Assembly: GCA_914767885.1 (NCBI GenBank)
Contig: CAJZBQ010000038.1
Coordinates: forward strand, 248,001-312,000
Reading direction: 5' to 3'
From: Blepharisma stoltei
Lineage: Eukaryota > Ciliophora > Heterotrichea > Heterotrichida > Blepharismidae
Length of the DNA stretch: 64,000 nucleotides
Part shown: positions 23,054-34,432 of the stretch, piece after piece
Numbering within the stretch: the first letter of the stretch is position 1
Layout of the letters: each line of letters starts with the position of its first letter
Position numbers and translations under genes: made by a program
The notes under the pieces: model-generated
The model's input: the letters and a program-made list of their open reading frames with translations, nothing else
What the model was told of the DNA's origin: nothing
The model's database searches: none

Positions 23054-24955
23054 TTATCTCAAGCTTAATTCATCATCTTTAAATTGTCCTATCGTATTGA
23101 CATATTTTAGATCCCTCAAAAGCTCATCATTACTTTTATTCTTCATTTCTTGTAACAGTCATCTTCTCGAAGTAGTTTTAACAATAAACCTTATCATCTC
23201 CATCCCAGCTACCTTACAAACATAAATTAAATGGCTGCAAGCTATCCCATATCTCATTATTTTTTCACACGTGCAATAGCTATTTTCTCAGTCAACTTGA
23301 TAATTTTTTATATTTTTTGTGGATTTTTGATCTTCTACAACTAAAATTTCTTTGTCGCCATCACTATCTATACTACAAAACTCAATATCTCTTATTGAGC
23401 TTAAGATATGTAAAATGCAATAAGATTCGTAAATGTATTGGATACCATTTATATTTTTCAGTAAACTGTTTATCATATTTGTAGAGCTCTTCATAGATAA
23501 ATTTTTCACACATAAATCTTCTTTATTTGATACTGAAACTTCTTCAAGATAAGAAAAAATTTGAAAAATTTGGTTTCTTTTGATTAGTTTTGTGAGCTTT
23601 CTTAGTATTTTTTCGATGTTATTTAGCCTATTTTTGGAATCTAAGCCAGCTGTGAAATGTTTTTTTACTGAAAATTTAGTCCAGGATTCTAAGTCTAGCA
23701 TTAACCTGGAAATTTCATGGTTTTTCTCTAATTCAGGATAATCATTTAATAGCGAGGAATATTTTTGTATCATTTCATTGTGATTTTCAGACTCATATAT
23801 AGATAGAAATCGGTCCTTTATGATGCTTCACTCATGTATTAGCATTAATTTTAACCTTTTTTCAATATGATGAAAGCTGAGTATAATATTTGATTCTGGG
23901 AAATTCTCCAGCAAAGCTTCATGTTCTATTGGATTTGAGGTAGCCAAAATAGTTTTTGGGTTTCTAAATCCTTGCTCTCTAAAGCAATTAAATGATCACC
24001 CAAAATTTTCTTTGGCTTCTACTTTTATTAGAGCCATTGCTATCAAATTATTAATCCCATTAGAATCCACAGTAAAAAAAGTCAAACAGCAGCTATAGTA
24101 TGGGTGTATTTGAAATGAACTTTCTATAAGGATTATATCTCCCAGCCTGTTTCAGATTTCTACTTTTCTAGCAGTAGTGACAAATAATTTATTCCCGCCT
24201 GGATCTTTTATTGATATAGTGTCCTCCTCCATAAAATTATAATGTAAAATATCCTCAATTTCTGACGACGCATGCTGCGAATGTCCTTGGTATTTACTTT
24301 GCAAAAAATATCTCAGCTTATTTTCATTTATAATGATATTTGGGTATTTTTGGGTTAAAATTTTATAGACTTGCCTAAATGTGAGACCAGTTGAAAACAG
24401 TTGAACAGCGTTATCTTTTATTGATCTTGGCAAATAAGTACATTGGGCCATGCTTTCTATATGTTCATTAGAAATTTTTGCATGATTATGATATGGGTAA
24501 ATCTCTCCACAGCAATATTCTATACTATCAGGCACTGCATAGCTTACCAATCATTTCATTATAAACTTGCATGGAGTTTCTGGGGTAATTTTAGGAAATT
24601 TGTTCATTTGACGAATTCGTGAAAAATAGCATGCCCATTCAATTCGTCTTTTATTAGAGCGCTGGCAACGAATAATAGTTTTGTCTTTTTGTAAGAATTC
24701 GTTGACAAGGTCAGATTTGAATTCTTCACGATTTTTCTTTTTAATTGTAGAGCCTTCAGAGTAAAGGTGAGAAATGTAGCCATCACTAAAATCTTCTTCA
24801 AATGCTGAAATTTCGTTTGTAAGGAAAGGCCGCTTTGTGAGGAGGTTAAAACTGTCAGATGGCTCATCGAAAGAAGATTTGAGATCATATTTCGAATTTA
24901 CGGGGTAGTTATAAATGCGGAATCTTTGTGATGATGAATCTGCATTATCAAGCAT
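23054..24955 (-). CDS. MULE/FAR1-type transposase-derived protein with SWIM zinc finger
   Basis: 633 residues from ATG 24955 to TAA 23054, with several TGA-Trp codons. The layout is that of plant FAR1/FHY3 and MULE transposases: N-terminal DNA-binding-like region ending in YHNHAKIS, a DDE-like core (SCCLTFFTVDSNGINNLIAM, then FGWSFNCF and PKTILATSNPIEHEALLENF, then FHHIEKRLK), and a SWIM finger CTC-x9-CSH near the C-terminus. At the usual acidic positions I see ESSF and ATSN, so the triad seems lost. There are no terminal inverted repeats around it. A domesticated transposase acting as a DNA-binding protein is the best inference. Confidence 0.82.
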
Positions 24956-25403
24956 TATTAGATTATAAAGCCCCCTTTTAGTAAATGAGACTTTTAAAAG
25001 GAGTATCGTACCTTTTACAATTTTTTAATCTTTTGTTTATCATTAAATATAAAATTAATATAAAAAGCCTGCCATTTATTTTTTTGATAAAATTTTTATG
25101 ATTATTAATTTCGAGTATATGAATTTAAAACTTTGAGCTGAAAATAAATAAGAATAAAACATAATTTATGACTATTGGACTAATAGAAACATATTAAAGA
25201 TGCAGATAAAAAATAACTTGCTGTCTTATTATTCTTGAGCTTTTATGATGAGGCTTTAAAGTAACAAAAATATATTATTATTTTAATGATTTATTTGTAA
25301 GAATATTTAATTCTCCGAAATCATTTATTAATTCTAATATGTTTCATGCTTATGCAATTTTTCACAAATTCTTGTCATAAAAGCCAATATCTAATAAAGT
25401 AAA
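24956..25403. other. AT-rich divergent intergenic region
   Basis: About 450 bases between divergent starts; nothing recognised. Confidence 0.45.
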
Positions 25404-25754
25404 ATGGGAAACAAACATTCTGGAAGAGGTCACCTTTCAGAGCGCTGCAGGGCACTAGCAGAAGAAATATTCAAAGAAATTGACATAGATGGAAGTTTGA
25501 CTATAGATATGGAGGAAACAGCAAAGTGGTGGGATAGGAACTTTGCAATCGTCAATTCAAGAGCAATGTTTGAAAACGTTGACCGAGATCGTAACGGGAC
25601 AATTGAGTTCAATGAGTGAATAGACTTTTGGACAATGGTCAAGCACCAAGGCTACAGTGATGATGAGATATATGAAGAATTGACTAACTTGAAAAATAGA
25701 GGATCATGGGTGCAATTTATTGGAACTCAAGTTCATGCTAAAGCAAAGGATTAA
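25404..25754 (+). CDS. Small EF-hand calcium-binding protein, probably myristoylated
   Basis: 116 residues; TGA at 25617 is Trp (FNEWIDFW), directly inside the second EF-hand. Two calcium loops are visible: DIDGSLTIDMEE (residues ~28-39) and DRDRNGTIEFNE (~60-71), both with acids at positions 1, 3 and 12. MGNKHSG at the start fits N-myristoylation. The C-terminus is a helix-rich tail. Probably a membrane-attached calcium sensor. Confidence 0.88.
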
Positions 25755-26530
25755 AATATATTTAGACAAAAAGCTATAAAATAATAGTTTAAGAACTATA
25801 AAGACAGGGAATAGTAAATTAGGCGAAATTCTATTGGGATTAGTTTTTTATAATGATTTTTGCTTTAAAAGCTATTTTGTTAATAAGCTTCACCAATAAT
25901 GATAATCTCATCATGACGTATGGATTTAATGATTTTAATTTGATCATTAATCAAGATAATTTTAGGAAATATGATACATATTAAATCCATAACTTTTTAG
26001 TTAAAATCTAGAAAAAGCTTATTTTAATGAAAAAGTTTAACTTAATTGTAGAGATAAACTGTAGATTAATTTCATAAGTTAGGCATTGAAATTATTTAGA
26101 CAGAGTAAAGCCTTATCCAGTAAATAATATTAGTTATGATGGGAGTTTAACTTTTTAATTATCCCTTTTAGTTAGAGAACAAGATTTTTGCTTACTTTGG
26201 AAGGGGTGCAATAAATTTGTTTATGTCTCGTATTTGTTTATATTTTGTCTGGAAATGAATGAGGATATTATTTTTATTATCAATATATTCAATTTTTTAT
26301 ATTGACAATAAAGAGAAAATATGAAGAAATAAAAAGAAATAATCTCAATATTATCAAAATAGGAAACCATAATAAATTAATTACTTAATTTACTCTAGGT
26401 TCTTCAAGCAGCTATATAGAAATTACTCTTCGCAAAGCTTTTCCCCATCGCAGCGTCCTTGACATTTTTTGTGGATATTATGCCCACAATTTCCAATAAT
26501 TATATTAATTTCATCAAGACTGCATAAAAA
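25755..26530. other. Convergent intergenic region with a decayed palindrome
   Basis: About 780 bases. Around 26160-26205 an imperfect palindrome (CCCTTTTAGTTAGAGAACAA ... TTGCTTACTTTGGAAGGGG) looks like a worn end of the GTGAGCGA MITE family, but no second end was found. The rest is AT-rich. Confidence 0.4.
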
Positions 26531-28030
26531 TTACTCTGATTCGCACGTAACGCAAATCTCCCCTTTACTTTTCAACAAATCTTTATCTTTTCCCTTCCGG
26601 AAAAAAGCACTAGTCGCGTCTTCTCCAGTGCTCGGTCTATTTAAAATACCAGACATTCTTGCTGAAGTTTTTTCGGTTATAGAATCTTCATTGTCTTTAG
26701 TCACATTACAGTCATCCATTGCTGGAACTTCCAAAATCTTTTTGCTCAATTTCGACTTTTCCAGTTTATGCTGTCCTGGAAAAACTTTATGCTCAATTTT
26801 TCCAAACTTTTTTGAATATATTACACAATAAAAAACAGCTGCAAAAAATTCGCAAAATAAACTTACAATGCTCAAAATCGGCCCATCTTCAGGGCAAAAT
26901 GAAATATTGTCATCACTCGCTTTGACTCTACAATTTGCTCTATAAGATACCTCAGATAAATTAAACCAGCTAATTATTCCAATAAGATTAAATAGGACAC
27001 ATAAGCTCGGCCAAACGTAATTCAGCTCAGAAGCCCCAAATTGTTTTTTTAAGACAAGATAGAGAAGATGTTCGAGCCATAGAACTAAAAATAGCAAAGA
27101 AAAGGTTATCATTCAGTAATAAATGTACCCTGCTTTAGAAAGTTTGTCAAATGCGGCACATTCACGTTGAGTTATTGCAAGATCTGATTCACTAGCACAG
27201 GATGGACCACTAATGCAATTATAGTCTAGGTTGTGGATTGAGATGCTGTTTTTTCGATAAGTGTCCATGCTTATAATGGTGCCTGTCATTTTTTTTGGGG
27301 ACTGGAAACTTATCCAGTCCCAGTCAAGTGCTAGGCCTGTAAATAGAGCACCTAATAATATAACAGCAGCTACTTTACCGTTCATTAAGATATAGCCATT
27401 TTCTAACCCTTTTAGTTCTTTTTCTTTATCTTCTGCTTTATTGCGAAGAATAATTGCTAAAATTACAAATCCGCACCCAATTCCACTTAAAATGAGTGAG
27501 GAAAGTAGGTAATTTGGCCCGTCACTATTACAGATATTTTTGTTATTATCACAATTCGAGCTAATTTTTGATTGGGTGATTTCAATATAGCTTAAAAATC
27601 CTGCAAATTTTGATGAAGTAACTACTCCTATGAGCGCATAAAAAATCCACAATTTTCCATAGGCTTTTCGAAAAAGCATATAAAAAAGCCTTTCAAGCAG
27701 GAGGATAGTAAATAAACCTGCTATAACTTCACTTGATATAACACTTGAACGGGCTCTCATTAGTTTTCTGCCAATTGAGCATAGTTCAGATGACGAATCT
27801 TCCTTGCAAGAAATAGCAACTAAGCAATTCGGATTTGTATTTTTATACTCCGCAGGGCAATCATCACAATCAAGCATCCCATAGTTGAACGTCTCCTCAT
27901 TATAAGAGAAAGAATTTCACTTAGGAGTTAAAATGCTGGCAAAAGAAATAAACAGACTTGCTGTCAAAATAAACGATGATGAGACTAGTGCAGCAAAGAA
28001 ACCAATAGAATGATTGAATATATGCTTCAT
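26531..28030 (-). CDS. Multi-pass membrane protein with duplicated unit
   Basis: 499 residues from ATG 28030; two TGA-Trp codons join what look like separate ORFs. An N-terminal hydrophobic segment (signal anchor or peptide) is followed by a Cys-rich extracellular-like stretch (DCDDCPAEYKNTNPNC) and about seven more hydrophobic segments. Two related units are visible, each with a Cys-containing loop ending in CNSDGPNYLLSSLIL (~residues 170) and CPEDGPILSIVSLF (~residues 385), suggesting internal duplication of a four-span module. The tail of ~80 residues is charged and cytoplasmic-like. Family not recognised. Confidence 0.8.
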
Positions 28031-28413
28031 ATATTTATATTTGACTCTAAACTTCCATGATGGAGAATTTATTAAGAAAATAAAGATTTATTCATATTTT
28101 CATTCATATCATATTCTTTATTGTATACTAATGTGGTGCTTTACAGCATAAAAGGCTTTTATTAAAATAATATAATTTATTATGCTAAACAAACATTGTT
28201 TTTGTCAGGCTAGAAAAATCCTTAAATTAGCTAAATTTCACAGAACACAGCTAATATGAAAATTTCTATAATCCTCCAAATTTTATTTTTGCGAAAGCTT
28301 CACTCTTATTAGCACAATTTACCACTTATTTTAATTATTTTTTGGCAATTAGTAATCTATTCGTAGCATTGATAATTCCATATGTACAAAAATGCCAATC
28401 TCTAATCATAATA
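28031..28413. other. AT-rich divergent intergenic region
   Basis: About 380 bases; open frame upstream of the next gene has no ATG, so it is taken as leader sequence. Confidence 0.45.
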
Positions 28414-29355
28414 ATGGATTCAGAACAAATAAGCCAGAAATTCAGAGAAAATCTTGAAGCTCCCAACACATCTCCAGCTCACGCCTCAATTAGAACTCTT
28501 ACCCAAGTAATAGAAGCAAGCACAGAGCAGACAGTTCAAGGCCTTTCGAAAGAGCTTGAAAGAGCAGCATCCATCCTATATAATGAAGCTGAAAGCCGAA
28601 GTAAAATATTGGGAAGAACTCCTTTATCAGTTATAGCAGGCTGTGACATGTTTAGACATCATACTTCAAAAACTCTTGCAGCACTAGATTATGATGACTT
28701 CCCTAAGCTCAAAGCCAAGTTGGTAGAGCGTGGATATTACTTATCTGAGACTAGGCCAGCATTTTTACAGAAAATAGCTGATATGGCGATTTGCTGCTTT
28801 AAAGACAACCAAAGTGTGCTGGTCCATGGATACTCAAATGTAGTTAATCGTATTTTGGTGAAAGCTGCTGAGCAATTTCATATAACAGTGATAGTGACTG
28901 AGTGTAGGCCGTTTTGTGAAGGTTATATTATGTGTGAAGAATTAAAAAAACACAACATTCAATTTACGCTAATAATGGACAACGCTGTAGCCAGTGTTAT
29001 GGATGGAATTGACATGGTCATGGTAGGTGCTGAAGCTGTTGTTGAAAGTGGAGGAGTTATCAATAGAATTGGCACCTATGGCATCGGCTTAATTGCAAAG
29101 TTTTTCAAAAAGCCTTTATATGTATGTACAGAAAGTTTGAAATTCGTAAGGATGTTCCCACTAAGCCAGCGAGATCTACCGGAATGCACAAAATCTACAT
29201 GTCCGCCCATACAAGAATGCAAAGCTGTAGACAGTATCAGCATGACTGTATGTGACTTGACACCTCCTGAGCTAATATCACTCATGTTTACAGACTTAGG
29301 AATTTTAACGCCTTCAGCTATTTCTGACGAGTTAATAATGCTTTATAACCAATAA
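28414..29355 (+). CDS. EIF2B1: Translation initiation factor eIF2B, alpha subunit
   Basis: 313 residues from the first in-frame ATG (MDSEQISQKF), close to the usual ~305. The Rossmann-like C-terminal domain carries the family signatures VLVHGYSNVVNRIL, VTECRPFCEGY, DMVMVGAEAVVESGGVINRIGTY and KPLYVCTESLKF. eIF2B is the guanine exchange factor for eIF2; the alpha subunit belongs to the regulatory core that senses phosphorylated eIF2-alpha. The sequence appears complete and no IES or intron is needed. Confidence 0.95.
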   Translation: MDSEQISQKFRENLEAPNTSPAHASIRTLTQVIEASTEQTVQGLSKELERAASILYNEAESRSKILGRTPLSVIAGCDMFRHHTSKTLAALDYDDFPKLKAKLVERGYYLSETRPAFLQKIADMAICCFKDNQSVLVHGYSNVVNRILVKAAEQFHITVIVTECRPFCEGYIMCEELKKHNIQFTLIMDNAVASVMDGIDMVMVGAEAVVESGGVINRIGTYGIGLIAKFFKKPLYVCTESLKFVRMFPLSQRDLPECTKSTCPPIQECKAVDSISMTVCDLTPPELISLMFTDLGILTPSAISDELIMLYNQ

Positions 29356-29370
29356 ACTAGGCTTATTTTG

Positions 29371-30449
29371 TTAAACGCAAGAATTAATTACTTTATTCAG
29401 CTTGCTTCTTAGTATATGCATTTTTTGCAAAACCGGATTGATTTTTTTTGGAATCTTTGGCTGTAAAATAGTAAGAGCACTTAAAGAAAATAGTAGTTTT
29501 GATCTTTTCGCCAGAATTTTAAACCTCCTCCAGCATTGGTTGTCAGTCCTTAATTTAACTAATTTAGCGATCTTGCTTCAGCGTTTCCCTAAATAGCAGA
29601 CTCCTAATATCAGCCTAATGTCTTCGCTTTCACTCCAACTTGCAGAATTTACTTCAGGGCTTAATATATTGCAATATCTTTCTCGGCATTGAATATCAGT
29701 TCTATGTGGAACATATTCAGCTATTAAATTTCAGTTGCCTCCAAATACTTTTACAGCAAGTGCAAGCTTGATGTCTTCTTCTTTATCCCACTTTCCTCTA
29801 TGAATATTTGGGTGGATTGTCTTCATTCATCGATGATAGCACTGCGAATTTGTTTTCCCGTCTACACAATTCGAAATTTCCCGTCAATTATTTATTCCAT
29901 ATTTTGCTACAGCATGATGAAGCTGGAAATCTTCATCTTTAGATCAGGATAAAGTCCGAATAAAAACAGGTGATTTTCTGTATACAGTTTTTAATTAATT
30001 TCCCCCTTGCGATTCTTTGGCTTATTTTTAATTCATTTATGCTGTATTTAATTATCTATTATATAATGCTTTTCGTGCATGCGGAAACAATCTATTTTTG
30101 TCTTGTTTAATAATACTGAGATCTCTATTCAGTTTGGACCTAGCTTATCGTAGGAAGTTTTTAATGTTGAAAGCTCTGATGCAGAAAACTCTTTTGCGGA
30201 AGGCAGTGATGGAGTTTTAAATTTCTTTAGAAATTGTTGAAGTTTGAAACAAGGGTGAATCGGGATTTTTGGCTTTGGTGGCTTTTTTGGCTTCTCTGGG
30301 GTATTTTTTTTGTTTTTTTGGCGTTTTATAATAGATATTGTTTTAAGCTTTTTATCCAGCTCAATTAAGTAGCTTCTTAAATAATTCTGATAAGCCCTGG
30401 AAGCTCGTATAGACTGAAAGATATTTCTTAGGATTTCCAGTTCATTCAT
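29371..30449 (-). CDS. SNAPC4-like Myb-repeat protein, one IES
   Basis: About 331 residues after removing one IES (29983-30065, 83 bp). The N-terminal ~110 residues include a basic PKKPPKPK stretch, then a series of Myb repeats: a half repeat (NWIEIS...DCFRMHEKHY), then LSWSKDEDFQL...NNWREISNCV...QCYHRW, GKWDKEEDIKL...GNWNLIAEYV...QCRERY and ASWSESEDIRL...KRWSKIAKLV...QCWRRF. Several Trp are TGA codons, which is strong evidence for the code. A run of such repeats with a leading half repeat is typical of SNAPC4, the DNA-binding subunit of the snRNA promoter complex; other multi-repeat Myb factors remain possible. Confidence 0.83.
29983..30065. other. Short IES (83 bp; 74 or 77 also possible)
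   Basis: TA at 29981-29982 and 30064-30065. It separates the half Myb repeat from the first full repeat. Neighbouring TAs give frame-keeping alternatives of 77 and 74 bp. Confidence 0.75.
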
Positions 30450-30475
30450 AAAATTATTATTCTAATTATTTTTGA

Positions 30476-32005
30476 TTAAGAGAATGAAGGATTAAGAAGC
30501 ATATTTTCTCTTTTTGGTCCTACCCCAACCCATGAAATTGGCACTCCTGTGACTTCAGTAATTTTATCCAGATATTTTTTGGCATTTGTAGGAAGACTAT
30601 TCCAGTTTTCAATTTTAGTTGTATCGCATTTCCACCCTTTGAGAGTCTCATATTGGACTTGAACTCTGCTTAAGTCTTCTAAGTTGCTTGGCATTGTATA
30701 TATTGGGCTTCCATCAAGCATATACCCAACTCCTATTCTGACTTCATCTAGTTCGTCAAGGATATCAAGTTTGGTGATGTTAATGGAAGTATAATTATTG
30801 ATCATATGTGTATATAATATATATTATGAATTCTTTGCTGTTACAACTAGACTATTATTATAATTTATGAAGAAAAAGAACACAGGATTTGCATATATTA
30901 TTATTTGATAAAACTAGCTATATTTCACGACCATCAAATCAAGCCAACCACATCTTCTTTTTCTTCCTGTAGTAACTCCAATTTCTTGTCCTTTAGTCTG
31001 CAAGTGGTCTCCTACACCTCCAATAATTTCAGTTGGGAAAGGCCCAGCACCGACTCTCGTTGTATATGCTTTAACAACTCCAATAGTAGATTCAATTTTA
31101 GATGGTGCAATGCCAAGGCCTGAGCTGATTCCAGCTACTCCAGTAGAGCTTGATGTAACATATGGCCACGATCCATAGTCTACATCTAGCATTAATGCAT
31201 TTGCTCCTTCACAAATCAGTCTTTTCCCATCATCAAGGCCTTTATTTACTAGATAGACAGTATCTACTATCATAGGCCTGATTTCACGACTCAGGCTTTG
31301 AAATTCGTCAAGTTCTTTTGCACGGTCTATTTTAAGGCTGTAGGCATGCTCAAAGAAATCAACTACCCTGTTATATTTGTGAACAAAAGAATCCCAGTGG
31401 AGTAAATCGCCGACTCTTAGCCCAATTCTCATCATTTTGGTGGTATATGTTGGGCCGATTCCACGCTTTGTAGTTCCTATTCCTTCAGAACCACGTGATC
31501 TTTCTTGGGCACCATCTGCTTCTATGCAGAAAACAGTGTAATTTTGATAATATTTATAAATTAATAGCTATATTTTAATAAAATTTGGTAGATATATGCC
31601 TTTTTAAAGGATTAGTGCATAATTATAGTATATATGAGCTTGAGTTACGATATGAGCCCTGTCAGAAACAAAAATTCTGTCGCGGCAAGTAATTCCTGCT
31701 GCTTCTACCTGCTTGATTTCTTCAAGCATTGTAGGAAAATGCATAACGACGCCATTTCCTAGTATATTGTGAGTGCGTGAGTAGAGAACTCCACATGGCA
31801 AGAGATGGAAACCAAATTTAACGCCATTTGCATGCACAGTATGGCCAGCATTGGCACCTCCATTAAAACGTCCAACCATATCATAGTCCCTAGCAAGAAT
31901 ATCAACAAGTTTTCCTTTTCCTTCGTCACCCCATTGACTTCCAACAACTGTGCAAACTTTACTATGCCTTCCAGTTTTGCAGAATGAAAAAGCACGCCTA
32001 AGCAT
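30476..32005 (-). CDS. Adenylosuccinate synthetase, two IESs of equal length
   Basis: 437 residues after removing two 108-bp IESs (31525-31632 and 30813-30920), the normal family length. N-terminal GDEGKGK phosphate loop and NGGANAGHT are intact; the first junction gives VTQAHIEADGAQERSRG leading to IGTTKRGIGPTY, and the second gives VVKYTHMINNYTS leading to ITKLDILD, exactly spaced as in other eukaryotes. The enzyme joins IMP and aspartate using GTP, the first committed step to AMP. A basic, hydrophobic N-terminus (MLRRAFSFCKTGR) could be organellar. It lies 26 bp upstream of the SNAPC4-like start on the same strand. Confidence 0.94.
30813..30920. other. Short IES (108 bp) in adenylosuccinate synthetase
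   Basis: Shared TATA at both edges; TA at 30811-30812 and 30919-30920. Contains many stops. Fits the family's KYSTLINGY spacing after deletion. Confidence 0.9.
31525..31632. other. Short IES (108 bp) in adenylosuccinate synthetase
   Basis: TA at 31523-31524 and 31631-31632. Deletion joins QAHI to EADGAQERSRG in frame. Confidence 0.88.
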
Positions 32006-32454
32006 TTTTATTTTCTTTATTGGTCAATTATTGAGATTTTCAATAGAGAATAACTAGATTTTTATTATTAATAAATTGATAACAGCAATAATTTTTATTA
32101 ATTATTTAAACCAATTTTTCTTAAATTGTTTAAAGCCTGATATTAGATTTGATAAAGCTATTCTCATGATTTAAAATCTCTATTTTATTATAGATTCAAT
32201 TAAATCCGCTTTAAGTCTCTCCTAAGCCTTAGCCTTATATAGTCTTCTGGCATATTTAATAAAAAGGTCCACTTGTGGATTTGAATTTGACATATGGAAT
32301 AGCATTTTACATGTCGAAGCATCTAGAGTCCAAATATGGAATGCTATTCCACATTTCAAGCTCAAACCCATCAGCTGACCTTTTTATTAAATATTTCCAA
32401 AAGGGTATAAACAACTCTTATCATAAATCTTGAAAAAATGTGGACTGATAATAA
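32006..32454. other. Divergent intergenic region holding a palindromic element
   Basis: About 450 bases between the adenylosuccinate synthetase and SHMT starts; the only structure is the inverted repeat element at 32252-32394. Confidence 0.5.
32252..32394. repeat. 143-bp palindromic element upstream of SHMT
   Basis: Perfect 18-bp terminal inverted repeats (ATATTTAATAAAAAGGTC at 32252-32269, inverse at 32377-32394) with an inner imperfect pair GGAATAGCATT / AATGCTATTCC. It lies 60 bp before the SHMT start codon. It could be a small MITE/IES or a regulatory hairpin; TA is available at both edges. Confidence 0.75.
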
Positions 32455-33870
32455 ATGTTGAGAACCATCTTCAGACGCATATCAGTTGATGCCCAAAAAC
32501 TCAACACCCCCTTAAAGCTCTGGGACCCAGAAATTGACGCCATAATTTCAAGCGAAAAAGAACGCCAAAGAAATTGCGTAAATTTAATTGCTTCAGAAAA
32601 TTTCACCTCAAGAGCTGTACTTGAAGCTTTAGGATCTATTATGACTAACAAGTATTCTGAAGGCTATCCAGGAGCTAGATATTATGGAGGCAACGAGTTT
32701 ATTGACAAGGCTGAAAACTTGTGTAGATCCCGTGCTTTGCAAGTGTACAGACTTGATAGTGAGAAATGGGGAGTCAATGTGCAGCCACTTTCAGGGTCTC
32801 CATGCAATTTTTATGTGTATACTGCTATTTTAGGTCCACATGAAAGAATGATGGGGCTGGATCTTGCTCATGGAGGTCATTTGTCACATGGCTATAGAAC
32901 TGAGACTAAAAAAGTATCAGCAACTTCTATTTATTTTGAAAATTTACCATATAGAGTCAATGAAACTACAGGAATTATTGATTATGATAAACTGGAAGAA
33001 AATGCGAAACTTTACAGACCAAAATTAATTGTTGGAGGATACAGTGCTTATCCAAGAGATTATGATTTTGCTAGAATAAGAAAAATCTGTGACGAGACTG
33101 GGGCGCTATTTATGTATGATATGGCCCACACAAGTGGAATTGTTGCTGCAAATGTTGGGTTAAGGGATCCATTTCAATATGCTGATATAGTAACAACAAC
33201 CACTCATAAAAGCTTAAGAGGACCTAGAGGTGCAATGATTTTCTATAGAAAAGGATCATATAAAGACAAAAAAGGCAATGATGTCCCATACGATTTGCAA
33301 CAAAAAATTGATTTTGCTGTATTCCCAGGCCATCAAGGTGGTCCACACAATCATACCATAACAGCCCTTGCTGTTGCATTAAAAGAAGCTCTTTCGCCAG
33401 AATTTAAAGAATATCAAGCCCAAGTCCTTAAAAATTCCCAAGTCCTAGCAGGAGAATTGCTGTCCTTAGGATTTAATTTAGTTTCAGGAGGAACTGACAA
33501 TCATCTAATGCTCGTTGACTTGAGAAACCGAGGGATTGATGGAGCTAGATTTGAAAAAGTGTTAGACAAGGTCAGTATTGTTGCTAATAAAAATACAATT
33601 CCTACAGATAAAAACGCCTTAGTGCCAAGTGGAGTCAGACTGGGAACTCCAGCCATGACCAGCAGAGGGTTTATGGAAGATGAATATAAAAAAGTGGCAG
33701 GGTTTATTAATAGATGCGCAAAAATCACTAAAGATATCAATGAAAAAGCACCTGGGAAAAAAGTTGCTGATTTTAATGCATTTTTAAATAGTCAGCAGTG
33801 GCCTGCTATTGCTGAACTTAAAAGTGAAGTTGAAATTTTGGCTTCTTCTTTCCCAACCATTGGGTATTAA
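32455..33870 (+). CDS. SHMT: Serine hydroxymethyltransferase
   Basis: 471 residues, uninterrupted and without TGA. PLP lysine lies in [13 protein letters not shown] (Lys252); [38 protein letters not shown] and [11 protein letters not shown] are all present. It converts serine and tetrahydrofolate to glycine and methylene-THF. The first ~12 residues ([12 protein letters not shown]) are basic and hydrophobic, suggesting a mitochondrial form. Length and motifs are normal. Confidence 0.97.
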   Translation: MLRTIFRRISVDAQKLNTPLKLWDPEIDAIISSEKERQRNCVNLIASENFTSRAVLEALGSIMTNKYSEGYPGARYYGGNEFIDKAENLCRSRALQVYRLDSEKWGVNVQPLSGSPCNFYVYTAILGPHERMMGLDLAHGGHLSHGYRTETKKVSATSIYFENLPYRVNETTGIIDYDKLEENAKLYRPKLIVGGYSAYPRDYDFARIRKICDETGALFMYDMAHTSGIVAANVGLRDPFQYADIVTTTTHKSLRGPRGAMIFYRKGSYKDKKGNDVPYDLQQKIDFAVFPGHQGGPHNHTITALAVALKEALSPEFKEYQAQVLKNSQVLAGELLSLGFNLVSGGTDNHLMLVDLRNRGIDGARFEKVLDKVSIVANKNTIPTDKNALVPSGVRLGTPAMTSRGFMEDEYKKVAGFINRCAKITKDINEKAPGKKVADFNAFLNSQQWPAIAELKSEVEILASSFPTIGY

Positions 33871-33971
33871 CTTAATAAATTTGATTATGAAACTGGGTTA
33901 ATTTTATTTAAGACTATAAATTGTAAAAATAATAAAAATCTTTATTCCTAGCAAAACTATATTATGTGTAT

Positions 33972-34415
33972 TTATTTTGTGAATCTATAATAATAAACCT
34001 TCTCGCCTTTCTTTATAAACCTATAAAAATCCAGCTTAATCTTGAACGCCATTTTTGCCATATCTTCATCATATTTTCCATTACTTTCTCTATATCGTTC
34101 CAAAATGACCTTTTTTAATTCTTTTTTATCCACTCCTTTCGCTCCTTTTTCCTTCAAATAATATTTTATTTCATTTCTTCAACCTTTCCATACCCTCGTT
34201 TTTTTCTTCTCTTCCTTTGGTTTATGAAATTTTCCAAAGTATTTTTCGCTTTCCGTAATGCAGCTTGTATGTGTATCAAACTCAAACCCCTTGAAATCTT
34301 TTGCACAGTCTATACAGGTGAATGTCCAAGCATTTGGGCAAACAGTCTCGCAATGCTTATTTACTTGATTTTTCTTGAGAGTAGCTTGGCACGCACCACA
34401 TATAAAAGTGACCAT
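33972..34415 (-). CDS. LYAR-type zinc-finger nucleolar protein
   Basis: 147 residues starting MVTFICGACQATLKK, with the LYAR C2HC zinc fingers (CGAC...HCETVC, CIDC...H..C) in the first 70 residues, a Lys-rich linker, a TGA-Trp at about 34179 and a C-terminal winged-helix-like segment (GVDKKELKKVILERYRES). LYAR proteins act in ribosome biogenesis and transcription. The start lies 17 bp after the stop of the IFT56 gene on the same strand, so the promoter must overlap that gene. Confidence 0.88.
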
Positions 34416-34432
34416 TTTTATTACTAAATTAC

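Noticed and set aside
26160-26205. Imperfect palindrome resembling a GTGAGCGA MITE end
   Set aside because: No matching second end could be found within the intergenic region, so no element is called.
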